A stretch of 64,000 nt of DNA from Thermogemmatispora aurantia (GTDB taxonomy: Bacteria > Chloroflexota > Ktedonobacteria > Ktedonobacterales > Ktedonobacteraceae), in the NCBI RefSeq assembly GCF_008974285.1, contig NZ_BKZV01000007.1, forward strand, positions 62,001 to 126,000, in the 5' to 3' direction. The translations under genes and the position numbers were made by a program. Positions 35,089-44,400 of this stretch are shown here, piece by piece. Below the pieces are notes generated by a model, which did no database searches, had not been told where the DNA came from, and worked only from the letters and a program-made list of their open reading frames with translations. Each line of letters starts with the position of its first letter. Within the stretch, counting starts at the first letter, position 1.

Positions 35089-35857
35089 CTTTGTCGGTTG
35101 CCGGCACCGGGCTTCTCTACAAAGGAGAAGGCAAGGACCCACCATGTCCCTATGACCCCAAGGGCATGGGAAAGATGAATAGCTCTTCTGTCGTGAGGAG
35201 AGGCGCCCTGGCCTCAACTATAGCTGAGAACCTGAGATCGCCAGGTCCTCGACTGCTGTATCACCTACGAAAAAGGCATGGCATGCTAGCAGAGCTTTTG
35301 CTGAAAAATATTTCATAAGCAATGCTCTCTTGACAATACGTGACGGCCTTTTTTTACCCTATCAATGGGGAGTCTGCTACTCTCTCACCGTGCCAGGGCC
35401 AGTGAGGGACAACAGGGACGAGCCTTCCTCACGGCTCTACTCTCAAAGGTCTCAGTTGCTTGTATATATACACAATGGATCGAAAACATAGCCATTGTGT
35501 AATCCTTCATTCATCGCCCCTCCCAGCGGAAAGGACCTCGCGAGACTATCCCCCAGAGAACAGAGGAAGAGCCAAGCGCAACACGAGTTCCTCGCTTCCT
35601 GTGACATGGCTTGCCTCGAGCGACTGGCCTGGCAAGGGAGCCCGAGACGCTGCATACTCGCTTGTTCTCTACAATGATCCCTGGTCTGACCGGTCTCTCG
35701 TTACTCCTCTGATTCTTCTTTTTGTCCCTCTTGTTCAGCAGGAAGCCGGCTACACCAGAGTTTGTTGCTCCTTTTATTTCATAAGACAGTTCCCTGTAAT
35801 GCAGCTTGCAAGGAGTACTCGCTTTATCGAAACGTCCTTGGAAAGGAGCATCAGCAT
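35089..35857. other. 769-base intergenic region upstream of the multicopper oxidase
   Basis: No coding frame is convincing here. A TTGACA at 35330 lies in an AT-richer stretch with CCTTTTTTTACC, and a palindrome-plus-inverted-repeat element at 35461-35501 is listed separately. The rest, up to the multicopper oxidase ribosome site (GAAAGGAG at 35841), shows nothing I can assign. Confidence 0.45.
35461..35501. promoter_or_regulatory. TGTATATATACA palindrome and 10-bp inverted repeat
   Basis: TGTATATATACA (35461-35472) is a perfect palindrome. Overlapping it, TACACAATGG (35469-35478) and CCATTGTGTA (35492-35501) form a 10-bp inverted repeat with 13 bases between, giving a 33-bp dyad. The size, symmetry and setting in a bare AT-rich patch 357 bases before the multicopper oxidase are those of a dimeric repressor site, but the transcribed RNA could also form a hairpin. 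Confidence 0.45.
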
Positions 35858-38044
35858 ATGCCGACTCGCAGGCAGCTACTCAAAATTGGTGCTGCCCTGG
35901 GTTTCGGAGGTCTACTTCCCCTCTCGCTGCCTAGGGCTTCGCGTGTCTCTGCCTCGCTACGTGTTGCCCAGACACCCTTGCCGGGGGCTGAGATCCCGCA
36001 GTTTGTCGAGCCGTTGCCCACCTTTGCCGGTTCTCGGGTCAGTGCCTCTCAGCTTCAGGTGCACATAGTCGAATTTCAGCAGCACATTCTGCCGACCAGT
36101 TGCTATGCCCGCCTCAGTCCCCCTTTCAGCGCTGGTACCTATGTCTGGGGCTACCAGATAGGTGAGCGCCCGCCGCACTACCCTGGCTACACTATCGAGG
36201 CACGGCAGGGGGTGCCTACCATTGTGACCTATGTCAATGCTCTACCGTTAGCGCATCAATCGAAGCTTTTGCCACTCCTTACTGTTGACCAGACCATTCA
36301 CTGGGCTGATCCATTAGGGCAAATGGGTTCGACCGCGCCTTTTGCAGGGGCTTTTCCGACGGTGGTCCATTTGCATGGTGGCGAAGTTCCTTCCGCCTTT
36401 GATGGGGCGCCCGAAGCCTGGTTTACCTCCGATGGACGGCATGGCAAAGGTTACTGCACTGCTAGGCCGACGGCACCGAATGCCGCGGTCTATTGGTATC
36501 CCAACAGGCAGCCAGCGACGACGCTCTGGTTCCACGATCACACACTGGGCGTGACCCGTTTGACCCTCTTCGCGGGGCTGGAGGCCTTTTATCTGATCCG
36601 CGATGCCCACGATACCGGGCGGCCAGACAATCCGCTCGGTCTGCCGGCTGGTGCCCAGGAGATTGAGCTGATGATCCAGGATCGGCAGTTTGACACGCAT
36701 GGGCAGTTGCTCTTTCCCGATGGGACGCCGCCCAACAATCCCACTGGCCTCAATGGGACACCGCCCAATCCCTCTATTCATCCTTACTGGATTCCCGAGT
36801 TCTTCGGCGATGTCATTGTCGTCAATGGTAAAGCCTGGCCCTATCTGAATGTCCAGCCGCGGCGCTATCGCTTTCGCTTTGTGAATGCGGCCAATGCTCG
36901 CTTCTTCCAGATGCGGCTGGTCGATGCCCTGAGCCAGGAGCCAGGGCCGATCTTCTGGCAGATTGGCACGGATGGAGGCCTGCTTGACAGGCCAGTCAAG
37001 CTCAATGACCCTCAAGATAGGACCTCGCCGTCGCTCTTGCTGGCCCCGGCAGAGCGAGCCGATGTGATCATTGACTTTGCTCCCTATGCTGGTCGGACCT
37101 TGCTCTTGATCAACAGCGCACCGGCCCCCTTCCCTGACGGCGACCCGCCTGATCCGGCTACCAACGGGCGGATCATGCAGATTCGGGTCTCGCTGCCCTT
37201 GTCAGAGGCGGACAGGACCTACAATCCGGCCAGCGGTCTGTCGCTGCGGGGAGGAGTCCGCCAGCCGCCGGTGCTGGTGCGCCTGGCTAATCCTCAGACG
37301 GGTATGCTGGCGGCGGAAGTGAAGCCCGCGGTCAGACGGCAACTGGTACTTGTTGAGGTGGAAGGACCGGGCGGGCCTGTCGAGGTGCTGGTCAATAACA
37401 CCAAGTGGAGCGGTATGCGCGAGGGGAGCGGTCAGCCAGTGCCAGGGTCTCAGCCCGACAGGCAGGGGCAGGGGAGTTACCTGACCGAGTTGCCGCGTGT
37501 TGGGGCAACCGAGATCTGGGAGGTCGTGAACCTCACTGAGGATGCTCATCCCATTCATATTCATCTTGTCCAGTTCCAGCTGCTCAATCGCCAGGCGTTG
37601 GATGTTGAGGGTTATCGAGCGCATTACGACTCACTCTTCCCTGGGGGGACCTATAACGGTCTCCGCTCAGATGGTTCCTGGGGGCCGGTACAATATCCGC
37701 CGGGGGTCTTTATTCCGGGCTATGGTCCTCCCTTGCCCTATAGCCGGCCAAACGCCCGGGGCGCGCTGGGCGGCAATCCCGATGTGACGCCGTATCTGCG
37801 CGGCCCGCTGCTGCTTCCTGACGCGGGTGAAGATGGCTGGAAAGACACCATCAAGATGTATCCCGGCCAGGTCACACGTCTGGTCGTGCGCTGGGCGCCG
37901 ATCACGACGCCGCTCAAAGAGGTTAGTCCGGGTCAAAATCTCTATCCCTTTGATCCTACCCAGGGGCCAGGCTACGTCTGGCATTGTCACATCCTTGATC
38001 ACGAGGATAACGAGATGATGCGCCCGTATCTGCCAGTGCCCTAG
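35858..38044 (+). CDS. Tat-exported multicopper oxidase (bilirubin oxidase/CotA-like)
   Basis: A 728-aa secreted oxidase that takes electrons from phenols, bilirubin-like compounds or metal ions and reduces oxygen to water. The N-terminus TRRQLLKIGAALGFGG is a twin-arginine signal followed by an Ala-rich cleavage region (RVSA), fitting export of a folded, copper-loaded protein. Copper motifs in order: VVHLHGGEVPSAFD, LWFHDHTLGVTRL, HPIHIHLVQFQLLN and VWHCHILDHEDNEMM; the last gives the type 1 copper ligands with an axial methionine. The length (three cupredoxin domains) fits CotA/bilirubin oxidases plus inserts. GAAAGGAG nine bases before ATG 35858 sets the start, not the open frame from 35762. 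No copper chaperone gene is adjacent. Confidence 0.94.
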   Translation: MPTRRQLLKIGAALGFGGLLPLSLPRASRVSASLRVAQTPLPGAEIPQFVEPLPTFAGSRVSASQLQVHIVEFQQHILPTSCYARLSPPFSAGTYVWGYQIGERPPHYPGYTIEARQGVPTIVTYVNALPLAHQSKLLPLLTVDQTIHWADPLGQMGSTAPFAGAFPTVVHLHGGEVPSAFDGAPEAWFTSDGRHGKGYCTARPTAPNAAVYWYPNRQPATTLWFHDHTLGVTRLTLFAGLEAFYLIRDAHDTGRPDNPLGLPAGAQEIELMIQDRQFDTHGQLLFPDGTPPNNPTGLNGTPPNPSIHPYWIPEFFGDVIVVNGKAWPYLNVQPRRYRFRFVNAANARFFQMRLVDALSQEPGPIFWQIGTDGGLLDRPVKLNDPQDRTSPSLLLAPAERADVIIDFAPYAGRTLLLINSAPAPFPDGDPPDPATNGRIMQIRVSLPLSEADRTYNPASGLSLRGGVRQPPVLVRLANPQTGMLAAEVKPAVRRQLVLVEVEGPGGPVEVLVNNTKWSGMREGSGQPVPGSQPDRQGQGSYLTELPRVGATEIWEVVNLTEDAHPIHIHLVQFQLLNRQALDVEGYRAHYDSLFPGGTYNGLRSDGSWGPVQYPPGVFIPGYGPPLPYSRPNARGALGGNPDVTPYLRGPLLLPDAGEDGWKDTIKMYPGQVTRLVVRWAPITTPLKEVSPGQNLYPFDPTQGPGYVWHCHILDHEDNEMMRPYLPVP

Positions 38045-38382
38045 CAACTCCGCTGAGTTAGCATTGCCGGGTTTTCCTCTTTATACTCTTTGAATGCGAT
38101 ACAATACCTCCTGCATGAAGGAGCGGCGCGTCTGCTCACTCGCCAGTAGCCAGCTGTGCCAGGGAGAGAAGGAAAGAGCGAGGAAATATCACTGAGGCAG
38201 TGAAGTGGGCGCAGTCCCCTCGCTCCTTCCTTACCAGGGCCAACAGTGCTCGTTGGGGAAGGGGAGAATATCTAGCCAGCATTGCCAACGAGTTGTACCC
38301 TGATCCAGGGCCTGGCTGTGGCTGACCATCGGCAGCAGCGCGGCCAGGCCCTCCCCGTGTTCACTGGATGGGGCCAGCCTGC
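38045..38382. other. Convergent intergenic region with a long inverted repeat
   Basis: These 338 bases separate the convergent oxidase and glucoamylase genes. AGGGCCTGGC/GCCAGGCCCT (38307-38316 and 38343-38352) can pair across a 26-base loop and may serve as a terminator for the glucoamylase, though there is no T run. A short AT-rich patch at 38080-38110 is unexplained. Confidence 0.4.
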
Positions 38383-40986
38383 TCAGGCAGTGATAGGAAC
38401 ATTCCAGTTCCCGCCGCCGTTGTTGTCCCAGTTATTCGCGTCGTCATGGAAGGCGAAATTGATCTGGGTGGCATCGGTCGGCACGCTAATCGTGACCTGC
38501 CAGAAGCCATCGCTGCGCTTCACCAGGGCGGCATCGGGAGGAATGTTCTGCCAACCGTTCTCTCCCCAACGGATATAGACATGGGTATGTGAGGCCAGCC
38601 AGCCGTTGTAGTAGATTGTCAGCGCCTTGCCGGGGTGGAGCTGATTGGGGTCGTAGTCGACCACCCAGCCGCTATGAGGCTGGTAGGCATTGGTCACGTA
38701 GCGACTGTAGGTGATCGAAGGCATGTCCACCACGCGATGATTGGCCTCAGAGAAGAGCAAGACAATATACTCGCCCATCGCCCAGTTGAGCGGGTTCATC
38801 GACTTCGTTGGTGTACCGGGTGTATAGCCGCTGGGGGCGGCCGCATCCCAGATCTGCTCGGGGATCATGCCAGAGGAATTGGCCGCGGCCATGAGCGCGC
38901 TCAGGTAGAGGTCGGCATCACCGCCGGCGGCGATCGTATAGATCCCGCGCTCAGCTGTCAGGACTGGCCACAGGCGCCCGATGCCCGTACCATTGTAGTT
39001 CGAACCATCGCTATGCTCGCCGTAGCCATCGTGATTGTAGCGGAACCAGTAAGGGTAGCCATTGATCGTCTCCTTGATGGTGGCATCGATCACTGGCAAG
39101 GAGAGCGTAATATAGGGGGAATTGGCCGGCATCACTCCCAGACGTACCAGTTCCAGGAAGCCGGCATCCACAATTGTCCGCTCATCGTAGGTGCCCCCGC
39201 CGTTGGCGATCGTAATGGAGGCGCCATCGTTGGGGTTACCATTGCCATCGATGCGCTCAAAGTAGTAGCCGCCGCCCAGTGGCCCAGTGGTCGTGAAGGT
39301 CCAGTTTTGGACCATGCCCTGATAATAATCAGCGACATTGGTATAACGCGTCTGATCGGTCGTATCTCCGTTGACACGGGCGATATCGGCGGCGCAGAGC
39401 AGACCAGCGATCTCTGCCGCGATTGTCGACGGGCTATAGCCGCTGTTCTCCTCCCAGCGCTCCTGGCCTGTGCGTGGGCCATTATTGACGATATAGTCGG
39501 CGGCCTTCTTGATGTGGTTCACAAACGTACTGTTATCAGTCAGGCCGAGCTTCCAGGCCAGGATGATCGGGAAAGCCTGCTCATCCATCTGGATGCCGTT
39601 CCAGTAGGGCGTCCCGTTGACATAGCTATTCTGCGGGAAGTGGCCGTCGGACTGCTGTTGGGTGTTAAAAGCCCATTGCACGGCACGCAGGGCATCCGCG
39701 CTGTCGCCGGCTACAATCAGAGCGCTGGCGATCTTGTACATATCGCGCTCCCAGACCAGGTGATAGCCGGCGTCGCTATCGCCATTGCTGTCGCCCCAGG
39801 GGACGCCCAGGCCAGCCACAAAGGCCCCCGTCTGCTTATCCTGCGAGGCCTTCAGCACGTTCGCGGCCAGGTAGTACTCCTGCTGGCGGGCCTGCTGGAT
39901 TGCTGTCGTGCTACCGACGGCTGGCGGGCTGGTGAGATTGTTATCGAAGCTATTCCACTGGGCGACATAGGTCGCCAGCATGTTCGAGGTATCGCTCAGG
40001 GTGGCATTGAGTGTCTGCTCGGCGACCGTAGCAGCGGCAGTACTGCCGCTGGTCTGGCCGAGGGAGAGGACGAGGTTAAAGGTGATCGAGGTGGCGGTGC
40101 TCGTATTGACGCTGCCACCGTTTGAGAGATCGAGCAGGCCTGTCTGGGCCGTATTGCCATTGCTGGCCAGGCTATACGTATAGTTCATCGTATAGTCTGG
40201 GCAGGTGCTGCTGCCACAGTTACTGGAGGCCTTCAGGTCGGTCCAGCCATCGTTGACCCCGACAAAGCCTGAGCTGGTCATGCCAGAGACATAGGGGATA
40301 GAGGCGGCCAGGGCACTGGCATAGTTGCCTGAGCTATCGGTTGTCACCAGCATTGTACGACCGTTATAGGTCTGAGTTGAGCTGGTGTTGTTGTTGCCGG
40401 CATTGTGAATGGCCGGATTATACAGAACGTAGAGTAAGTAATTCGAGAGGGTGCCGCTGAGGGCGGTAAACGTCACCTGCTGAATCAGCGAATTGCGAGC
40501 AGGATCGGTGTAGATGATCTTCGTGATGCGATAGCGTCCGTTCTTGGCGGTGTTCGTCACCTGCCAGGCGAGCGAGTGGGCATTGTAGAGCTGGACAGTG
40601 GAGGTTGTGGCGACCTTCTCCTCGTCGACCCAGGTATGGCCGCTGTCGCCGATCAGGAACTGCAGATCGGTGGTGTTGGCCGTATCGGCAGTAGGGAAGA
40701 AGACCTCGCTGATAATGCCGTTGTAGCCGGTGAACCAGACATCGCTAGTAGTGTTGGCAGCGGTGCCAAGGAAAGCCTTGTTCGAGGGCGCCCAGATAGA
40801 GGAGTAGCCCGGGCCGTTGGGAGCCGTACCTGCTGCTCTCGCCTGGTGGAGGCCGCTAGGAAGAAGCAGCGCACAGACGAGCAGGAACGCCAGCAGGCTG
40901 GAGCGCCCGAGGCGGAAGAACCAGGCACAGGCAGCGTGCCAGTGCACAGAGTCGGGTGGTGCGGCATCATGCGTGTTGCTGCCCAT
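38383..40986 (-). CDS. Secreted GH15 glucoamylase with C-terminal CBM25 starch-binding domain
   Basis: An 867-aa secreted enzyme that should release glucose from starch and related alpha-glucans. A signal peptide follows a charged N-terminal region (hydrophobic about 30-46, then HQARAA). The N-terminal super-sandwich domain (about 50-330) is the glucodextranase-N type. The GH15 catalytic (alpha/alpha)6 domain (about 340-750) has the general acid in GQERWEENSGYSPST and the base in MIPEQIWDAA, with YHLVWERDMYK and PLNWAMGEYIVLL typical of prokaryotic glucoamylases. The C-terminal module (about 765-867; VYIRWGENGWQ to FAFHDDANNWDNNGG) fits CBM25. AAGGAGAG before ATG 40986 sets the start. It is divergent from the giant kinase gene. 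Confidence 0.94.
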   Translation of the reverse strand: MGSNTHDAAPPDSVHWHAACAWFFRLGRSSLLAFLLVCALLLPSGLHQARAAGTAPNGPGYSSIWAPSNKAFLGTAANTTSDVWFTGYNGIISEVFFPTADTANTTDLQFLIGDSGHTWVDEEKVATTSTVQLYNAHSLAWQVTNTAKNGRYRITKIIYTDPARNSLIQQVTFTALSGTLSNYLLYVLYNPAIHNAGNNNTSSTQTYNGRTMLVTTDSSGNYASALAASIPYVSGMTSSGFVGVNDGWTDLKASSNCGSSTCPDYTMNYTYSLASNGNTAQTGLLDLSNGGSVNTSTATSITFNLVLSLGQTSGSTAAATVAEQTLNATLSDTSNMLATYVAQWNSFDNNLTSPPAVGSTTAIQQARQQEYYLAANVLKASQDKQTGAFVAGLGVPWGDSNGDSDAGYHLVWERDMYKIASALIVAGDSADALRAVQWAFNTQQQSDGHFPQNSYVNGTPYWNGIQMDEQAFPIILAWKLGLTDNSTFVNHIKKAADYIVNNGPRTGQERWEENSGYSPSTIAAEIAGLLCAADIARVNGDTTDQTRYTNVADYYQGMVQNWTFTTTGPLGGGYYFERIDGNGNPNDGASITIANGGGTYDERTIVDAGFLELVRLGVMPANSPYITLSLPVIDATIKETINGYPYWFRYNHDGYGEHSDGSNYNGTGIGRLWPVLTAERGIYTIAAGGDADLYLSALMAAANSSGMIPEQIWDAAAPSGYTPGTPTKSMNPLNWAMGEYIVLLFSEANHRVVDMPSITYSRYVTNAYQPHSGWVVDYDPNQLHPGKALTIYYNGWLASHTHVYIRWGENGWQNIPPDAALVKRSDGFWQVTISVPTDATQINFAFHDDANNWDNNGGGNWNVPITA

Positions 40987-41410
40987 GTAGTCTCTCCTTT
41001 GTTCGTCTTTGACAGATCAGTCAAATGGTCATCTGTGACTCACATTGATCGGATAAGCAGCTTCCAGGTCCATCCTGCGACCAGGAGTCAGGGCAGGCGC
41101 TCGTTTTACTGCCCTGGCTTACACTCTTCAATCACAGCAATAATCATGCCAAATTTCTGTGTGACACACTTCAACACGGGAAAGACCCAGTGAAACCGTG
41201 AGAGAAGCCGGAAAAGAGCTGACCGCGAGGGACCTTCTCAAGGCGATTATCTTCTGTGAGCTGGATCACTTGACAATAGCAAGCAAGAGGAGTAACCTTC
41301 TCTTGCAGGCTCATGTGCTGGACATGTCAGGCACAATGAGCGTATGGAGAGGATCTTTCACTCTTGACTGACCATTGGGGCCTACCTGGAAACAATGGAG
41401 GAGCCTGGCA
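40987..41410. promoter_or_regulatory. Divergent control region of glucoamylase and kinase genes
   Basis: 424 bases with no coding frame. TTTGAC-AGATCA-GTCAAA (41008-41025) is a perfect 6-bp-arm dyad 22 bases before the glucoamylase start and may be an operator. TTGACA at 41270-41275, with a weak TAACCT at 41293 after 17 bases, is a candidate plus-strand promoter for the kinase, about 110 bases before its ATG. The stretch 41100-41180 is less GC-rich. Confidence 0.45.
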
Positions 41411-44400
41411 ATGATGCGCCAGGGCCAGCGACTTGGCAATTACCGCCTGATTCGCCTGCTAGGCAGCGGGTCATATGGTGCGGTCTATCTGGCTGAGCAT
41501 CTCTACTTGAAAACTCAGGTCGCGATTAAGGTTCTCACGCAGCTTCTGAAAGAAAAAGATGAGCAGGCTTTTTTGCACGAAGCCCGGATTCTGGCCCGTC
41601 TGCGCCACAGACACATCGTACCCGTGCATGAGTTTGCCATCGAGCGTGGTCAGCCCTATCTTGTCATGGAGTATCTGCCGGGAGGGACCCTACTCGACAG
41701 GCATCCGCGCGGTACGCGTCTTCCTCTTGCTACCGTCGTCAGCTACGTCTACCAGCTGGCAGGCGCTTTGCAATATGCCCACGATCGGAATATTGTCCAT
41801 CGGGATGTCAAGCCGGCGAACGTCCTCCTTGGGAGCGAAGGGCTGCTCTTAAGCGATTTCGGGATTGCTCTACCGCTCTTACAGAAGGAAGGGGCTGGCG
41901 AGTCGGCACCAGTTGGTACGCTGCCCTATATGGCTCCCGAGCAAGTCCGCGGGCAGCCCAGCTTTGCCAGCGATCAGTATGCCCTAGCCATCATGGCCTA
42001 CGAGCTGCTATGTGGCGCGCGACCTTTCCAGGGTGGGGCTGCTGATTTGATCAACCAGCACCTCACCAAAGAGCCACCAGCGCTGCGTGAGCATGATCCG
42101 GCGTTGCCAGAGTCGGTTGACCGTGTCATTCGTCGTGCCCTCGCCAAGAAGGTGGAGGAGCGCTATCCGGCCATCATCCTTTTCGCGCGTGCCCTGGGCA
42201 GGGCTGCCAGTGAGGCCCTGTCGGATTCGGTGATCGAGCGCAGCCAGACCTTGCGCCCAGGAGAGGAATATCCTGTTGTGTGGCCTGTTGACAGTGAGCG
42301 CTCCTGGCGCGTGATTCTAGCTGTTGGGGACGAGCAGTCTCCTGCCAGTCAGCACCTGCAGCAAGCGCTGCAAGAGCGTGGTTTGACCGTGATTATGGCG
42401 CAGCGCTATGAGCAAGCTGATGAGCTGGAGCTTCGACAGGCGATGCGGGCGGCTCAGCTCGTGCTGGTAGGGCTTACGGCCCAGGATCAAGCCCTGCCTG
42501 TTTCTGAGCAGCTTCTGCAGATGGCCCATCTCTATCAGCGTCCAGTGCGCTATCTCCGGGTAGGCGCAGCGCTCCCAGCTGGGAGCAGCTGGCCGCTGGC
42601 AGAGGTGGTACCGCCAGCTCTTCTCTACGATGGAAGCGGTGCCCGCTATCGACAAGCCCTGGACGAGATTATACAGCAGATTGAAGATGGGCAATGGGGA
42701 AGGCGGCGCCAGAGGCAAGCGATACTGACGCTGGAAGAAGAGGGAAAAGCGCGCAATCCCTACAAGGGGCTGCGAGCCTTTACCCAGCAGGACCAGGGTG
42801 ATTTCTTTGGACGTGAGCGGCTCGTGCAGGAGCTGCTCGCACGGCTCGCCGCTCTGCTGGGTCAGAAGCCGGCTCAGTCCTCCTCTGCGCGCCTGCTGGC
42901 TCTCATCGGAGGCGTCGGTGTTGGCAAATCGAGCCTTCTCATGGCTGGCCTGCTCCCCCGGCTGCAAGCTGGGGCGCTACCGGGCAGCGAGAACTGGCGC
43001 TATCTTGCCGTCTTCAGGCCAGCCTATCGGCCCCTAGAGGCGCTCGCGGAAGTGCTGGCCGCCGGCGGCAGCCAGCAAGAGAAGGAAGCTATCCATACGG
43101 CCCTCGTTCAGGGTGATAGTGCCGCCCTGCACCGGCTGGCTCTTTCCCTGGCCCCTGATCATCCCTATCTTGTCCTGGTCATTGATCAGTTCGAAGAACT
43201 GTTCACTCCCGAGGTAGCCGAAGCTGAGCGGCGGCGCTTCATCGATCTGATCGCCACAGCGGTCTCTGTTCCTCATGGCAAACTGCTTCTCCTCCTCACA
43301 TTGCGGGCTGATTGTTACGATCGGCCTCTGGCCTACCCGTCCCTGGCGCAGCTCTTGCAGGGGCCAACGCATTGCCCGATAGGACCTATGACTCTTGATG
43401 AGCTGCGGGCCGTCATCGAACAGCCAGCCCTGCTGCCCGATGTCCAGCTGGTCTTCGATGAAGATCTGGTGGCCGACTTGCTCCTGGATATCCGTGACCA
43501 GCCCGGTGCTCTGCCTCTGCTTGAATTCACCCTGGACCAGCTCTTTCAGCAACGGCGCGGTAGCCGTCTCACGCGACGTGCTTACGAGGCCATTGGAGGG
43601 GTGCGTGGTGCTCTGGCCCGCCACGCCGAGGCCACTTACGCTTCTCTCCCCTCGGATCGCCATCGCTCTCTGGCGCGTCAGCTCTTCCTGCGCTTGGTTC
43701 TGCCAGGCCGAGAGGGTCAGGCTCCAATGCGCCGCCAAGCGCGCCAGAGTGAATTAGCTCTGACAGACGAGCAGGAGACCCGTCTGATGCAGGAGACGTG
43801 TGAGGCCTTTATAGCAGCGCGCTTGCTGACGGTCGAGCGCCGGGCGGGGGAGGTGATAGTAGAGGTCAGCCATGAGGCCCTGCTGCAGGAATGGCCGCAG
43901 CTGGTGGACTGGGTGCGTCAGGCCGGCGAAGATCTGCCTCTGCAACAAAGGGTGAGCGCTGATGTGCAGGAATGGTGGCGGCGCGGCAAGCCGCGGGATC
44001 GCCTCTACCGCGGTTCCCTGCTCAAAGAGGCCTTGCGCTGGCAGGAGCGTGCCTCGCTGAGTCTGCAGGAAGCGATGTTTCTGCGCGCCAGTCGGAGAGC
44101 CAGAACACTGGCGCGAGTCAGGCTAGCGCTGGTCGTCCTTCTCATCCTGGGCCTTCTCATTCCTGCGAGCTGGCTGCTCTATCAGCAGGTAGCGCCACTG
44201 CAGGTGACCTCGCTCCAGGACGACGGACCAGGCTCGCTGCGACAGGTCATTGCTGAAGCGAAGCCTGGCCAGACTATTAGCGTGCAGCCTGGCCTGACCG
44301 GTGTTCTCTCCCTTACACACAATCTTGACATCGGCAAGAGTCTCACCATTCGAGGCCCGGGAGCTGCCAGGCTCACGATTAGCGGTCAACCGGGCCTCGA

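Noticed and set aside
35091-35318. 75-codon frame after the arginase-family gene
   Set aside because: No ribosome site and no family motif; composition resembles non-coding sequence.
38635-40125. Long open frame on the plus strand opposite the glucoamylase
   Set aside because: It lacks a ribosome site and family-like residues, is rich in residues expected from the reverse of a GC-rich gene, and fully overlaps a secure GH15 gene.
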